Origin: JBJEXX01 sp051886215
GTDB taxonomy: Bacteria; Bacillota_I; Bacilli_A; RF39; UBA660
Length of the DNA stretch: 8,979 bases
NCBI GenBank assembly: GCA_051886215.1
Contig: JBJEXX010000089.1
Coordinates: 1 to 8,979, forward strand
Direction of reading: 5' to 3'
In this document: in pieces, positions 1 to 6,425 of the stretch
Numbering within the stretch: position 1 is the first letter of the stretch
How the letters are laid out: each line of letters begins with the position of its first letter
Position numbers and translations under genes: made by a program
Notes under the pieces: model-generated
What the model saw: only the letters and a program-made list of their open reading frames with translations
Told to the model about the DNA's origin: nothing
The model's database searches: none

Positions 1-56
1 ATTTAAAGATTTAAATTATATTAAATAATTGTCTACTTTTTCTTGACTAATGCAAG

Positions 57-740
57 TTAATCTTTACTTTCTTTTCTTATCGCCAATTTATTAAGTGCAT
101 CATGCGCTGCTTCCTGTTCTGCTTCTTTTTTACTTCTTGCAGTTCCTCTTCCATAAAGAATACCATCTATTTTTACTTCAATAGTAAATTGTTTTTGATG
201 AGATGGTCCTTCTTCTTTAACAAGTTCATAAAATAATTCTCTTTTATCCGTTTGCATAGCTTCTTGTAATGCTGATTTATAATCACTAAAAAAAACTATA
301 TTAGGATTTTCTATATAAGGAGTTACTATATCTAAAATTACTCTTCTCACAGTTTCATACCCCAAATCTAAATAAACTGCGGCCATAAATGCTTCAAAAA
401 TATCCGCAACTATAGCTTTTTTAAATTTACCTCCATCATGTTCTTCGCCATTACCTACTTTTATGTATTCACTAAAACCTAAATCCATTGCGTACTCATA
501 TAAAGCATTCTCACAAACATAACTAGCTCTTAATTTAGTCATATCCCCTTCTTTTATATTCATATTATTATATAAATAATCCGCAACTACTAAATCAACA
601 ATTGCATCTCCTAAAAATTCCAATCTTTCATAACTGGACTTTAAATGATGTTCATTAACATATGAAGTATGACAAAAAGCGATTTTATATAATTTTGCAT
701 CATTAGGTAAAATTTTTAATTTTTTCATTAATTTGTCCAT
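57..740 (-). CDS. rnc: Ribonuclease III
   Basis: Endoribonuclease that cuts double-stranded RNA, including rRNA precursors and structured mRNAs, in the cytoplasm. The 227-residue protein has the usual family length. The N-terminal nuclease domain (about 1-145) carries the signature ERLEFLGDA at 38-46. The acidic metal-binding residues are E38, E41, D45, D113 and E116, almost the same numbering as in E. coli. A double-stranded-RNA-binding domain follows (about 153-222), ending in the typical KKEAEQEAAHDAL helix. The ATG at 738-740 is chosen because an AGGTGAT ribosome site lies 4 nt upstream (745-751). The gene is divergent from yidD. Its usual Firmicutes neighbours (smc, ftsY, acpP) are not visible; the 56 bases beyond the stop show nothing I can name. 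Identification is secure. Confidence 0.97.
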   Translation of the reverse strand: MDKLMKKLKILPNDAKLYKIAFCHTSYVNEHHLKSSYERLEFLGDAIVDLVVADYLYNNMNIKEGDMTKLRASYVCENALYEYAMDLGFSEYIKVGNGEEHDGGKFKKAIVADIFEAFMAAVYLDLGYETVRRVILDIVTPYIENPNIVFFSDYKSALQEAMQTDKRELFYELVKEEGPSHQKQFTIEVKIDGILYGRGTARSKKEAEQEAAHDALNKLAIRKESKD

Positions 741-756
741 TTATATCACCTATTTT

Positions 757-785
757 ATTATACACGAAAAATTATTTTACTTCTA
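757..785 (-). promoter_or_regulatory. Promoter of rnc
   Basis: On the minus strand a perfect TATAAT (757-762) sits 17 nt downstream of a weak -35, TAGAAG (780-785, 3 of 6 matches). The -10 is only 5 nt before the AGGTGAT ribosome site at 745-751, so transcription should start near 750, within that site. Assigned by eye in AT-rich DNA. Confidence 0.55.
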
Positions 786-809
786 CTAGAATTTTTTAAT
801 AATATATAG

Positions 810-829
810 TAAAATACTATTATGGTGAT
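810..829 (+). promoter_or_regulatory. Likely -10 and ribosome site of yidD
   Basis: A TAAAAT hexamer (810-815) precedes TGGTGAT (823-829) by 7 nt, and the yidD ATG follows at 833. The -35 (TAGAAT, 787-792) is poor. The layout matches other promoter-proximal genes in the window, which is the main support. It shares the 92-nt divergent region 741-832 with the rnc promoter. Confidence 0.35.
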
Positions 830-832
830 TAT

Positions 833-1054
833 ATGAAATATATCATGATAAAACTTATAGATTTTTATAAAATGATACCTATATCTTCTCATGATAAATG
901 CAAATATTATCCTACCTGTTCTACATATTCCAAGATAGCTTATGAAAGATTTGGATTTTTTAAAGGAACTTATTTAACTATCAAAAGATTATTAAGATGT
1001 AACCCATTTTCTAAAGGTGGGTATGATCCAGTACCAGAAAGGAAGATAAAATGA
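833..1054 (+). CDS. yidD: Membrane protein insertion efficiency factor YidD
   Basis: Small membrane-associated protein that assists YidC/Sec-dependent insertion of inner-membrane proteins. At 73 residues it is normal for the family. The family pattern is all present: an N-terminal amphipathic segment (about 1-18), C23, the YPTCSTYS block (26-33) with C29, the RLLRCNP block (52-58) with C56, and the GGYDPVPE block (62-69). In most bacteria yidD lies between rnpA and yidC next to rpmH. Here it stands apart from those genes and its stop codon overlaps the start of a lipoprotein gene (ATGA, 1051-1054), so the two are probably translationally coupled. The start is supported by GGTGAT 4 nt upstream. 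The TGA stop also shows that this organism does not read TGA as tryptophan. Confidence 0.95.
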   Translation: MKYIMIKLIDFYKMIPISSHDKCKYYPTCSTYSKIAYERFGFFKGTYLTIKRLLRCNPFSKGGYDPVPERKIK

Positions 1055-1923
1055 AAAAAAGAATAAAATTTATAACTACAATAGCAATACTATTATGTAC
1101 ATTTCTATTGACGGGATGTACTACTGATACGATGGATGGCATAACCATTTCAACTAGTAACTATACACTGGAATATCTGACTTCATCACTTTATAATGAG
1201 CATGCGACTATTACTAAATTATATCCAGATGATGTTAATATTTATGAGTATAAAATTACCAATAAATTAATAAAAGATGTTAGTAAAAATAACTTATTTA
1301 TATATAATGGTTTAACCAATGATAATGATATAGCTAAATCTTTATTAAAAAAGAATAATAAGATAAAAATTATAGATGGAACATTTGGCATGAGTAATAC
1401 TTATGGATACAAGGGAATTTGGTTAGATCCTTCAAATATATTAATGGTTGCTCAAAATATAAAAAATGGTTTAAAAGAATACGTATCTAATACCAAGCTT
1501 TCTGAAGAAATTGATGCAAATTATGAAAATTTAAAAATTAAGTTATCTGAACTAGATGCCGAAGTAAAATTAATAAGTGAAAACTCTACATACAAAAATT
1601 TAGTAGTAGCAAATGATGAATTAAAATTTTTAGAAAAATATGGATTTAAAATTTACTCTATTGCAAATGATAATGAAATAACAGATAAAATAAAATATGA
1701 TGTTGAATATCTTATAGAAAGTAAACAAGTTGATTATATTATAGCGTTAAATAATACTAAAGATAACGAAACTATAAAATATTTAAAAGACAAATATAAT
1801 ATTGAAGTACTATACTTAAACGATCTTACTAATATTACTGAAGAAAATAGAAAAAATGAAGTTGATTTGATTACTTTATTTCAAGAAAATTTAGATAATA
1901 TCAAAAAAGAAACATATGAGTAA
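1051..1923 (+). CDS. ZnuA-like substrate-binding lipoprotein with replaced metal ligands
   Basis: Probable cell-surface lipoprotein of the metal ABC transporter substrate-binding family (ZnuA/TroA/PsaA type). A signal peptide (about 1-22) ends in the lipobox LLTG-C23. By eye the mature 290-residue product follows the family plan: a first lobe with the ADLVVYNG-like segment NNLFIYNG (80-87), the WLDPSN segment (124-129) of the usual DPHIWLDP motif, a long charged linker helix (about 140-178), and a second lobe with the KYGF segment (196-199). The four positions that normally bind Zn or Mn are all changed: His to N63, His to G122, His to N188 and Asp to N257. There is also no His-rich loop and no permease or ATPase gene nearby. 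Canonical metal uptake is therefore doubtful; it may bind another ligand or have a structural role. The start overlaps the yidD stop, with AGGAAG 5 nt upstream. Confidence 0.75.
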   Translation: MKKRIKFITTIAILLCTFLLTGCTTDTMDGITISTSNYTLEYLTSSLYNEHATITKLYPDDVNIYEYKITNKLIKDVSKNNLFIYNGLTNDNDIAKSLLKKNNKIKIIDGTFGMSNTYGYKGIWLDPSNILMVAQNIKNGLKEYVSNTKLSEEIDANYENLKIKLSELDAEVKLISENSTYKNLVVANDELKFLEKYGFKIYSIANDNEITDKIKYDVEYLIESKQVDYIIALNNTKDNETIKYLKDKYNIEVLYLNDLTNITEENRKNEVDLITLFQENLDNIKKETYE

Positions 1924-1948
1924 AAATAACCAAAAATAATAAAATACA

Positions 1949-1966
1949 TATTATACACTAGGTGAT
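1949..1966 (+). promoter_or_regulatory. Possible -10 and ribosome site of the hydrolase gene
   Basis: TATTAT (1949-1954), then 5 nt, then AGGTGAT (1960-1966), with the ATG 3 nt later at 1970. The spacing copies the rnc and murG arrangement. It suggests a start site separate from yidD, although read-through over the 46-nt gap is equally possible. Confidence 0.35.
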
Positions 1967-1969
1967 AAT

Positions 1970-2725
1970 ATGTATTTTTTATATAGAGATTTTAAACTAT
2001 ATTATGAGAAAATAGGTACAGGAGAAAAAAACATTTTAATACTTCCAGGTTGGGGTGATACTAGAAAAACATTCACTCATATGATAAATTTTTTAAAAAA
2101 TGAATACACTATATATATCATTGATTGGCCTGGTTTTGCAAATAGTACATTTCCAAAGACGAATCTTACTATATATGATTATGCAGATTTAATAAATAAT
2201 TTTATCAATGATTTAGAACTTAAAAATCTAACTTTAATTGGTCATTCTTTTGGAGGAAGAATTATTATTTTACTTACAGGATACTATAAAAAAACATATG
2301 ATAAAGTAATTCTTATAGATAGTGCTGGAATTAAAAGAAGAAAAAGTTTTTATAGTTTTTTTAAACAAACCACATATAAATTTCTAAAAAAAATAAAATA
2401 TATATTACCCAAAAAATATAGAAAAAAATACTTAGAAAAATTAATTTCTATTTTTGGTTCTAACGACTATAAAGATTTAACATTAAACATGAGAAAAAGT
2501 TTTTCTAATATTGTGAATGAAGATTTATCAATTTATTTAAAAAATATTTCTATGGAAGTATTATTAATATGGGGAAATAACGATATAGATACGCCACTTA
2601 AAGATGGTAAATTAATGAAAAAAGAGATTAAAGATTCTTCTTTAATCGTCTTAAATGGAACGCACTATGTATATCTTGAAAATATATACTTAGTTAACAA
2701 TATAATATATGAATATTTAAAATAG
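1970..2725 (+). CDS. Alpha/beta-fold hydrolase
   Basis: Serine hydrolase of the alpha/beta superfamily, substrate unknown. The core motifs are in order: the oxyanion-hole loop LPGWGDT (25-31), the DWPGFANS strand-turn (52-59), the nucleophile elbow GHSFGG (91-96) with Ser93, the acid in WGNNDIDTP (201-209, probably D205), and His232 in NGTHYVY. The 251-residue length is typical of esterase/MhpC/BioH-like members. The cap between strands 6 and 7 (about 122-195) is very basic and aromatic, with several KK, RK and KY repeats, which could favour membrane surfaces or acidic partners (inference). There is no signal peptide, so it is probably cytoplasmic. It follows the lipoprotein gene by 46 nt and has an AGGTGAT ribosome site. 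A more exact function cannot be given from the sequence. Confidence 0.88.
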   Translation: MYFLYRDFKLYYEKIGTGEKNILILPGWGDTRKTFTHMINFLKNEYTIYIIDWPGFANSTFPKTNLTIYDYADLINNFINDLELKNLTLIGHSFGGRIIILLTGYYKKTYDKVILIDSAGIKRRKSFYSFFKQTTYKFLKKIKYILPKKYRKKYLEKLISIFGSNDYKDLTLNMRKSFSNIVNEDLSIYLKNISMEVLLIWGNNDIDTPLKDGKLMKKEIKDSSLIVLNGTHYVYLENIYLVNNIIYEYLK

Positions 2726-2744
2726 ATTATTCCATTATTTTAAA
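2716..2744. terminator. AT-only inverted repeat across the convergent stops, possible bidirectional terminator
   Basis: A perfect 9-bp inverted repeat (2716-2724 against 2736-2744, 11-nt loop) spans the stop codons of the hydrolase and divIB genes, which converge with one base between them. The stem is A/T only and no clean U-run follows on either strand, so efficient intrinsic termination is uncertain. Confidence 0.3.
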
Positions 2745-3404
2745 AGTATTACCTGAATCTAAATAAAGAATACCTTTCTTACCATTAAATTCTGGTAGCA
2801 TATCGTCATAATAATTTAAATAATGAAATTTAGTAAGCGTTAAATAAACATAGTTACCATCGTCCATAGAAAGAAGAAATCTACCATCATCTAACTCTGT
2901 AGGCTTATATGTTATTTCAGACACTTCATCTAAAATATTTGTTTCTATTTTATTAAGCTGTTTTATAAAACTATTATATTTAGTATTAGGGACATAATTT
3001 ACTAATATAGGTACTTGATAATTATTATTATTTATTTTTGTTTTATCTTCTAAAATAACTTTATTAGATTGTTCATCTAAATATAACAATCTTTTTTCTT
3101 TTATTTTTATTTCTATATTATTAAATAATTTCTTTTTTACTTTCACTTTTTTTATAAGATCATGTTTTAATAAATTCCGTTTTATAGAATAAGAAGTGGT
3201 TTTAAAAAAGGATGAATCACTATCAATATTAGCTTGTTCTAAAATTTCTGTCTCAGTCAAAATATTATTACCTTTTATTATAATATTGTTAAACTTTATA
3301 TCCATGCAAAAATATATTAACATCCCAATTATACATAGTATTAATAAAAAAATTAAAAATCTACCAACCCTAAGCTTTTTTCTTTTCTTTTTAATCTTGG
3401 CCAT
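2727..3404 (-). CDS. divIB: Cell division protein DivIB/FtsQ
   Basis: Bitopic divisome protein that works with DivIC and FtsL outside the membrane to control septal peptidoglycan synthesis. The 225-residue product has a short, very basic cytoplasmic tail (KIKKKRKKLR, 3-12), one membrane helix (about 15-33), a POTRA domain starting at FNNIIIKGNNILT (38-50) and running to about 104, and a beta domain to the C-terminus. FtsQ and DivIB proteins diverge quickly, so architecture and position carry the call: it follows murB by 4 nt in the same order as in Bacillus (murG-murB-divIB). Its ribosome site, GGGAG, lies within the last codons of murB, suggesting coupled translation. The length is on the short side for DivIB, mainly in the cytoplasmic and C-terminal parts. 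Confidence 0.88.
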   Translation of the reverse strand: MAKIKKKRKKLRVGRFLIFLLILCIIGMLIYFCMDIKFNNIIIKGNNILTETEILEQANIDSDSSFFKTTSYSIKRNLLKHDLIKKVKVKKKLFNNIEIKIKEKRLLYLDEQSNKVILEDKTKINNNNYQVPILVNYVPNTKYNSFIKQLNKIETNILDEVSEITYKPTELDDGRFLLSMDDGNYVYLTLTKFHYLNYYDDMLPEFNGKKGILYLDSGNTFKIME

Positions 3405-3408
3405 AATA

Positions 3409-4314
3409 TTACTCCCAATTTACTAATTCTTGCTCTTCTTTTAACTCAATATTATATTTTTCTTTGACTTCAGACTTAACTAAATCCATTAAATCTTTAA
3501 TATCTTTAGCAGTTGCTCCCCCCTTATTAATAATAAAATTGGCATGTTTATCACTTATCTGAGCTTTACCTATATATTTACCTTTTAATCCTAAATCTTC
3601 AATTAATTTACCAGCAAAATTATCTGGAGGATTACGAAAAACACTTCCTGCAGACGGATATTCCAAAGGTTGAGAAACAACTCTTCTTTTTTTTCTTTCT
3701 TTCATTACTTCTTCTATTAAATGTTTTTTTCCATGTTTTAATTTTATAACACATCCTAAACAAATATAATCAGGATGTTCTTTTAAGAAGGATGTTCTAT
3801 AATGAAAATTCATTTCAGAATTAGCCAAATTTATTATTTGTAAATCTTTAGTTAAAACTCTAACACTTCTTACAATATAACCCATATCACTTTTATAAGC
3901 ACCAGCATTCATAAATACTGCTCCACCTACAGTTCCAGGAATACCAGCAGCAAATTCTAAACCTGTAAGAGAATTTTTCATAGCTTGAAGAGATAATTTT
4001 ATTAATGAATAACCTGCTCCTACTTTTATTATATTATCATTAAATTCACATTCATCTAAATTATCCAGTTTAATTAATACACCATCATAAGGTTTATCAC
4101 TAAATAGTAAATTAGAACCATTACCTATAATTTTATATTTTATATTATTATTTCTTAATAATTTTATAAGCATAATAAGTTTATTTTCATCTTTAGGATA
4201 AACTACTAAAGCAACAACTCCACCTACTCTATATGTTGTTAACTTTTTCAAACTTTCATTTTCTATATACTTACCAATATTATTTTCTTTTATGTAGTCT
4301 ATTATTTTGTTCAT
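3409..4314 (-). CDS. murB: UDP-N-acetylenolpyruvoylglucosamine reductase MurB
   Basis: FAD- and NADPH-dependent cytoplasmic enzyme that reduces UDP-GlcNAc-enolpyruvate to UDP-MurNAc, the second committed step of peptidoglycan precursor synthesis. The 301-residue protein shows the FAD-binding motifs IGNGSNLL (63-70) and GIPGTVGGAVFMNAGAY (124-140), the substrate-binding HYRTS (171-175), and YPSAGSVFRNP (219-229) with the catalytic proton-donor Ser224. The C-terminal catalytic glutamate is probably E294. Length and motifs fit the type II form found in Gram-positives. It lies one base after the murG stop and 4 nt before divIB. The ribosome site GAGGAAAG overlaps the end of murG. All expected residues are present. 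Confidence 0.97.
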   Translation of the reverse strand: MNKIIDYIKENNIGKYIENESLKKLTTYRVGGVVALVVYPKDENKLIMLIKLLRNNNIKYKIIGNGSNLLFSDKPYDGVLIKLDNLDECEFNDNIIKVGAGYSLIKLSLQAMKNSLTGLEFAAGIPGTVGGAVFMNAGAYKSDMGYIVRSVRVLTKDLQIINLANSEMNFHYRTSFLKEHPDYICLGCVIKLKHGKKHLIEEVMKERKKRRVVSQPLEYPSAGSVFRNPPDNFAGKLIEDLGLKGKYIGKAQISDKHANFIINKGGATAKDIKDLMDLVKSEVKEKYNIELKEEQELVNWE

Positions 4315-4315
4315 A

Positions 4316-5398
4316 CTATCTTTCCTCTATTAAACTTTCTATTATTTGACAAATATCAGTTGCACTTTTGTTTTTTGATAATTTCAAACTATTGCTTTTC
4401 ATTAAAATCATTTTATCTTTATTATTTAATAAATTATCAATTTCTTTTAATAAATTTTCTTTAGATAAATCTTTTTCTTCTAATAGCACACACGCATTTT
4501 TTTCTTTTAATTCTAACGCATTTTTATATTGATGATTATTTGTTACATATGGACTTGGTATTAGTATGGCTGGTAATCCTATTGCAGTTATCTCAGATAT
4601 AATAGTAGCTCCAGCACGAGAAACAATTAAATCGGCAACTTTCATTATTTCTATTAAATCATCTCTTTTACTATATATTTTAACATTATTACTAAGTTTT
4701 AATTTTTTAAATTCTTCATAATATTTTTCACCAGTAATATACAATACTTCATATTTTTTATTACTAAATTCCAATAAAATATCTTTCATAGCTTGATTAA
4801 TAGTCATGCTACCTAATGATCCCATAACAATTACTACTAATTTTTTTGTTTTAGAAAATCCCAACTTTTCTTTATCTGACTTCTTAACCTCTTGAATCTC
4901 TTCACTTCTTGGATTTCCTGTATATATAGTCTTAGTTTCATCAAAATACTTTGCACTTCCTGGAAGAGATATTAAAATTTTATCCACAAAATTAGCAACT
5001 AATTTATTTGATAAACCAGGAATAGAATTCTGTTCATGAATTACAGTTTTTATTTTTAATTTATGAGCAGCAAATAATACAGGAAGAGTTACATATCCAC
5101 CTACTCCTACAACTATATCTGGTTTATATTCTTTTAAAATTTGCTTACACTTTTTTAAGGCTTTTATATAACAAGAAAAGACTTTTATATTTTTAAAAAT
5201 ATTTTTTCTATTTAAACCTATTATATCTATTCCTTTGTATTTTATATTTTTACTAGGAATAATTTTTGACTCCATTCTATCTGTTGTACCAATATACAAT
5301 ATGTCGATATTTTTATTTCTTTGCTTTAATTTATTTATAATTGCAAGAGCCGGATAAATATGACCACCTGTACCTCCTGCAGATATTACTATCTTCAT
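4316..5398 (-). CDS. murG: Lipid II-forming GlcNAc transferase MurG
   Basis: Membrane-surface GT28 glycosyltransferase that adds GlcNAc from UDP-GlcNAc to lipid I, giving lipid II. Motifs from the start: GGTGGH (8-13) with H13, GVGGYV (98-103), HEQN (121-124), TGNP (160-163), GSLGS (193-197), the UDP-GlcNAc-binding SRAGATIISE (260-269), and PYVTNNHQ (283-290). The 360-residue length is normal. An in-frame ATG at 5414-5416 would add six residues, but those codons contain the AGGTGAT ribosome site (5402-5408) and that ATG overlaps the -10 element, so the start is placed at 5398. This is the first gene of a compact operon with murB and divIB. Other division and wall genes that usually adjoin it (mraY, murD, ftsW, ftsA, ftsZ) are absent here. 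Confidence 0.97.
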   Translation of the reverse strand: MKIVISAGGTGGHIYPALAIINKLKQRNKNIDILYIGTTDRMESKIIPSKNIKYKGIDIIGLNRKNIFKNIKVFSCYIKALKKCKQILKEYKPDIVVGVGGYVTLPVLFAAHKLKIKTVIHEQNSIPGLSNKLVANFVDKILISLPGSAKYFDETKTIYTGNPRSEEIQEVKKSDKEKLGFSKTKKLVVIVMGSLGSMTINQAMKDILLEFSNKKYEVLYITGEKYYEEFKKLKLSNNVKIYSKRDDLIEIMKVADLIVSRAGATIISEITAIGLPAILIPSPYVTNNHQYKNALELKEKNACVLLEEKDLSKENLLKEIDNLLNNKDKMILMKSNSLKLSKNKSATDICQIIESLIEER

Positions 5399-5401
5399 AA
5401 G

Positions 5402-5423
5402 ATCACCTATTATCATTATATCA
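5402..5423 (-). promoter_or_regulatory. Extended -10 promoter and ribosome site of the murG-murB-divIB operon
   Basis: On the minus strand there is TGATATAAT (5415-5423), an extended -10 with a perfect hexamer, then 6 nt, then AGGTGAT (5402-5408), then 3 nt to the murG ATG. A -35 is weak (TTCTTA at 5438-5443, 17-nt spacing). Transcription should begin at about 5408, at the first base of the ribosome site. Confidence 0.65.
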
Positions 5424-5476
5424 TATATTTATCAATATAAGAACTATTTAAATACTAGTTTTTTATCTTAATATTT

Positions 5477-5503
5477 TAATAATTAAAAAAAGCAAAATTA
5501 TTA
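5477..5503 (-). repeat. AT-only hairpin after the TPR gene
   Basis: An 8-bp perfect inverted repeat (TAATAATT against AATTATTA, 11-nt loop) begins 3 nt after the stop of the upstream TPR gene. It could slow polymerase, but the stem is weak and no U-run follows on the minus strand, so calling it a terminator would be speculative. Confidence 0.25.
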
Positions 5504-5506
5504 GTT

Positions 5507-6373
5507 TTACTTTTTTCTATTATATCTATCATTAAATCTTTTAATCATATCTTTTTTCTTTACAACATTTTCTATTTTAGTATAATCTTCTTCTTGTTTT
5601 TTGAAAATAACTTTATCTTTAGGATAAGGGAAAATATTAACTATATCATATGTGTTTTTTACAGTAGTAACTTTTAAATAATCGCATTTTTCATTTTCAT
5701 AAATACCACAATTAGGCTCATAAACAAAATAATTATCAAGAATTGTAGATGGTATTCTAACACAATGTTTTAATCTACTAGTAACTTCATAGAACTTAGT
5801 ATCTATATCAAAATTTTCAGAAAATTTCCAACCTGCATTATTATTAACTTCTCTTGTTTTAGCAACATCAATTGCCTTTTCTGGATCATACTTAATTATT
5901 TGTTTTTCTATATATTGATTATGATAGTCTTCATAATTATATCGAGCATTAAATTCTTCTTCAGGTAGAAGTATCTTTTCAACACTAATAATTATTTTCT
6001 TTAATTCCTTATCTATAGAATTTTCAAACAAATATTCATAAAGTAACATATTGGCCAGTTCATAAGCTTCTTCATATCTTTCTAAACACAAATAAATATA
6101 CATTTTTTCTCTTACATATGATCTTAATTGTTTTGCTTCAGCATTAACACAAGCTTCTAAACAACCTAAAGCTTCATCATATCTACCCAAACACCTTAAA
6201 GTTGAAGCTTTTATAGAAACTGCTAATTCATCAGAAGGGTAATCTTCAATATAAAAATTAATATCACGTAAAGCTTTTTTATAATCTTTATTTAAATATG
6301 TATTAATAATATCTTTTTTTCTACTTTCATCAAATAATTTAATTTTATCTGTATCAGTTTTCCTGTTTTTCAT
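5507..6373 (-). CDS. TPR protein with an unrecognised C-terminal domain
   Basis: I do not recognise the full protein. The N-terminal half of this 288-residue product has TPR-like helical pairs at about 17-50 (motif LNKDYKKALRDI), 51-84 (LGRYDEALGCLEACV) and 88-115 (LERYEEAYELANMLL), suggesting a protein-protein adaptor. The C-terminal part (about 150-260) is different: aromatic-rich and probably mixed alpha/beta, with the compact motifs RLKHCVRIPS (200-209) and YFVYEPNCG (215-223), then C230 and IFPYPKDK (247-254). The tail is basic. There is no signal peptide or membrane helix, so it is probably cytoplasmic. Start choice: an in-frame GTG at 6394 lies upstream, but GGGGTGA (6379-6385) is placed correctly for the ATG at 6371-6373. 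It has its own strong promoter and lies between tcdA and the wall operon on the same strand. Confidence 0.75.
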   Translation of the reverse strand: MKNRKTDTDKIKLFDESRKKDIINTYLNKDYKKALRDINFYIEDYPSDELAVSIKASTLRCLGRYDEALGCLEACVNAEAKQLRSYVREKMYIYLCLERYEEAYELANMLLYEYLFENSIDKELKKIIISVEKILLPEEEFNARYNYEDYHNQYIEKQIIKYDPEKAIDVAKTREVNNNAGWKFSENFDIDTKFYEVTSRLKHCVRIPSTILDNYFVYEPNCGIYENEKCDYLKVTTVKNTYDIVNIFPYPKDKVIFKKQEEDYTKIENVVKKKDMIKRFNDRYNRKK

Positions 6374-6396
6374 AGTATTCACCCCAATTGGCACTT

Positions 6397-6425
6397 ATTA
6401 TAACATAAAAAAGAGTTTATTTCAA
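6397..6425 (-). promoter_or_regulatory. Strong sigma-A-type promoter of the TPR gene
   Basis: TTGAAA (6420-6425, 5 of 6 matches), exactly 17 nt, then TATAAT (6397-6402) preceded by TG at the extended position (TGTTATAAT). This is the best consensus promoter in the window. The -35 and part of the spacer lie inside the last codons and stop of tcdA. The predicted leader before the GGGGTGA ribosome site is only a few bases. Confidence 0.8.

Noticed and set aside
1..56. TATAAT-like hexamer on the minus strand beyond rnc, possible promoter for the next gene
   Set aside because: No -35 at suitable spacing, no extended TG, and no downstream gene visible before the edge; in DNA this AT-rich a single hexamer is weak evidence.
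3196..3426. Plus-strand open frame of 76 codons, hydrophobic
   Set aside because: It lies antisense to the start of divIB, where the membrane helix and Lys-rich tail on the other strand give a spurious hydrophobic frame; no ribosome site and no family resemblance.
5399..5416. Upstream in-frame ATG for murG adding six residues
   Set aside because: The extra codons contain the AGGTGAT site and the ATG overlaps the -10 hexamer, so it would not be transcribed.
6374..6394. Upstream GTG start for the TPR protein
   Set aside because: The segment contains the GGGGTGA site correctly spaced for the ATG at 6371-6373, and the GTG lies next to the -10.
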